NCBI RefSeq assembly: GCF_001263335.1
Contig: NZ_LGVW01000034.1
Span: 37,241 to 101,240 of the forward strand
Origin: Dichelobacter nodosus
GTDB lineage: Bacteria > Pseudomonadota > Gammaproteobacteria > Cardiobacteriales > Cardiobacteriaceae
Direction of reading: 5' to 3'
DNA length: 64,000 nt
A program made the translations under genes and the position numbers. The stretch's first letter is position 1, and each line of letters begins with the position of its first letter. Below are positions 62,929 through 64,000 of the stretch, piece by piece. Below the pieces are notes generated by a model that did no database searches, was not told the origin of the DNA, and saw only the letters and a program-made list of their open reading frames with translations.

Positions 62929-64000
62929 ATGGCAGTGATTACATTAAATGTTCGCTCCGCTACACAAACAGCGGCGCGTTATACCCTAGATAGTAACCAA
63001 GCTTCGCCTTTGGTTGTTAATGCTGAAAATGGCGTTAATTATCAATTAACCGATCAGGCAACAGGTTTGGGTCCTAATAATATTTCCGTTATCAGAAATG
63101 GTGACAATTTGTATGTCAGTTTTGACGGCAATGCTGCACAGCCTGATTTGATTATTCAAAATTATTACGCAAATGGCATGCAAGGGCAGTTAGTCGGGCA
63201 AGGAGCTGATGGTTCTTTTCATGCCTATACGGGCGTTGATGCTGCGCAATCGTTGACGGCTTTACCTGAGCACGCACTGGCAACGCAAGTATTGGCCGAT
63301 GAGGCATTGGTAAGCGCAAATTGGGTGCCAGCTGCAACAACTGCATCAGCAGCAATGGGTTCTGTTCCACCTTTGGCTTTTGCTGTGGGTGCGGCAGCTG
63401 TTGGTGGTTTGGCTATCAAGACGCACGGCGAAGACGATAAACCCAAATCCCACGACGAGATTTATAAAAATACTGACCCTGATCAAGGAGAAGCACCTGA
63501 AATACCGCCGGGATATGGTAATACTGGTGATAATAAATCAACAAAGCCAGAATTAGAGCTTAATGAGCACGGTACAGTTGAGATCACCTTTCCTGATGCT
63601 TCAGCAAACAAAAAAGCAAATGTCATTATTCACGACAGCGCTACTAGTAAAAATATTGAAATAGAACTTGTTCCTGACGGCAGCGGTTGGAAACTTGCTG
63701 ACGGAATGGCAGCAAAGTATTCAAATTATACCAACCTGATGAGTTTTAAAGGGAATCAAGTCATTATTAAAGTTGGTACCTTGACTGATGGTTCGAGAAT
63801 TAGCGCGCAAATTATTGACGTTAACACGGGAATACCTGAATCTGGTGATCAGGTAATTTCTATAGGTAACCCGGAAAATCCGACCAACCCGGTAGATCCT
63901 GAAAATCCAGATAAACCGACTGACCCGGAAAATCCGACCAACCCGGTAGATCCTGAAAATCCAGATAAACCGACTGACCCGGAAAATCCGACCAACCCGG
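62929..64000 (+). CDS. BapA-like large surface adhesin, N-terminal part (partial)
   Basis: The frame is open from ATG 62929 to the window edge (357 codons). AAGGG is 6 bases upstream. There is no N-terminal Sec signal, as expected for type I secreted adhesins. The first 120 residues match the BapA prefix-like domain: YQLTDQATGLGPNNISVIRN, then DLIIQNYYANGMQGQLVG. A short hydrophobic stretch follows (PPLAFAVGAAAVGGLAI). An Ig-like beta-rich segment (residues about 195-305) leads into Pro-Glu-Asn-rich repeats at the edge. Very large RTX-type adhesins of biofilms have this beginning. Its length and secretion genes lie beyond the window. Confidence 0.82.
   Translation, partial: MAVITLNVRSATQTAARYTLDSNQASPLVVNAENGVNYQLTDQATGLGPNNISVIRNGDNLYVSFDGNAAQPDLIIQNYYANGMQGQLVGQGADGSFHAYTGVDAAQSLTALPEHALATQVLADEALVSANWVPAATTASAAMGSVPPLAFAVGAAAVGGLAIKTHGEDDKPKSHDEIYKNTDPDQGEAPEIPPGYGNTGDNKSTKPELELNEHGTVEITFPDASANKKANVIIHDSATSKNIEIELVPDGSGWKLADGMAAKYSNYTNLMSFKGNQVIIKVGTLTDGSRISAQIIDVNTGIPESGDQVISIGNPENPTNPVDPENPDKPTDPENPTNPVDPENPDKPTDPENPTNP
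63869..64000 (+). repeat. 54-bp perfect tandem repeat in the adhesin gene
   Basis: Units start at about 63871, 63925 and 63979 and run off the edge. Each encodes 18 residues, PENPTNPVDPENPDKPTD. The DNA copies are identical over the visible 2.4 units. Confidence 0.92.

Noticed and set aside
63869..64000. Possible CRISPR or satellite array at the right edge
   Set aside because: The 54-bp units are contiguous, encode 18-residue Pro-rich repeats in the adhesin frame and have no unique spacers.

Overview
The window is a densely coded stretch of a moderately AT-rich gammaproteobacterial chromosome. It contains no prophage, no complete insertion sequence, no CRISPR array and no rRNA operon. Gammaproteobacterial gene orders are seen throughout: the end of a Na+-NQR operon (nqrF-apbE-nqrM), trxA then rho, rpsB-tsf-pyrH-frr-uppS-cdsA-rseP, ygfB divergent from zapA, fimV-truA, glyQS, and lepA-lepB-rnc-era. 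The mevalonate cluster, NQR, a FimV-type hub protein and a Neisseria-ACP-like lysozyme inhibitor suggest a host-associated, small-genome lineage, possibly Cardiobacteriales (Dichelobacter/Suttonella/Cardiobacterium). That placement is inference only.

Layout. 1-4.2 kb: nqr operon tail, a SuhB homologue with an altered metal site, a patatin-like lipoprotein and an AhpD-like protein. 4.3-8.6 kb: four overlapping mevalonate-pathway genes (HMG-CoA reductase, type 2 IPP isomerase, HMG-CoA synthase, mevalonate kinase). 8.6-12.6 kb: MgtE, an HtpX-like M48 protease and LemA. 12.7-15.4 kb: RNase P RNA, tRNA-Arg, an MsrA-MsrB fusion with a dead MsrA half, and an O-antigen-ligase-like protein. 15.4-19.7 kb: an AT-rich gap, a MarR regulator, folA, a MATE exporter, OsmC and an MBL-fold hydrolase. 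19.8-26.8 kb: trxA, rho, gloA, gltX, a tRNA cluster (Ala, Glu, Glu), uup and an unknown gene. 26.8-30.8 kb: a purine permease, tatD, a tandem ACP/MliC-like secreted protein and map. 31-37 kb: translation and envelope operon. 37-43 kb: ygfB, zapA, an esterase, a candidate structured RNA, fimV with a long repeat tract, and truA. 43-49 kb: a Dcu carrier, zur-trmL-menA, and an EIIA-YhcH-ROK-gpmA operon. 49-58 kb: glyQS, deoD, an NlpE-like lipoprotein, a SulP transporter and a yjiH-yjiG-M20 peptidase operon. 58-62.5 kb: lepA-lepB-rnc-era. 62.9 kb to the edge: the N-terminus of a BapA-like repeat adhesin.

How the genes fit together. The mevalonate genes and the translation/envelope operon tell one story. 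In most gammaproteobacteria dxr, of the MEP isoprenoid pathway, lies between cdsA and rseP. Here cdsA and rseP overlap by four bases and dxr is absent, while a mevalonate cluster sits 26 kb away to feed UppS. Several proteins keep their fold but lose catalytic residues: SuhB, the MsrA half of the Msr fusion, and the CdsA signature. truA appears to start on a non-standard codon.

No clearly new multi-gene system is evident. The best leads are these altered enzymes, the candidate structured RNA at about 39.2 kb, the EIIA-YhcH-ROK operon, and the repeat-bearing FimV and adhesin genes. All family names come from reading motifs by eye; no database search was run.
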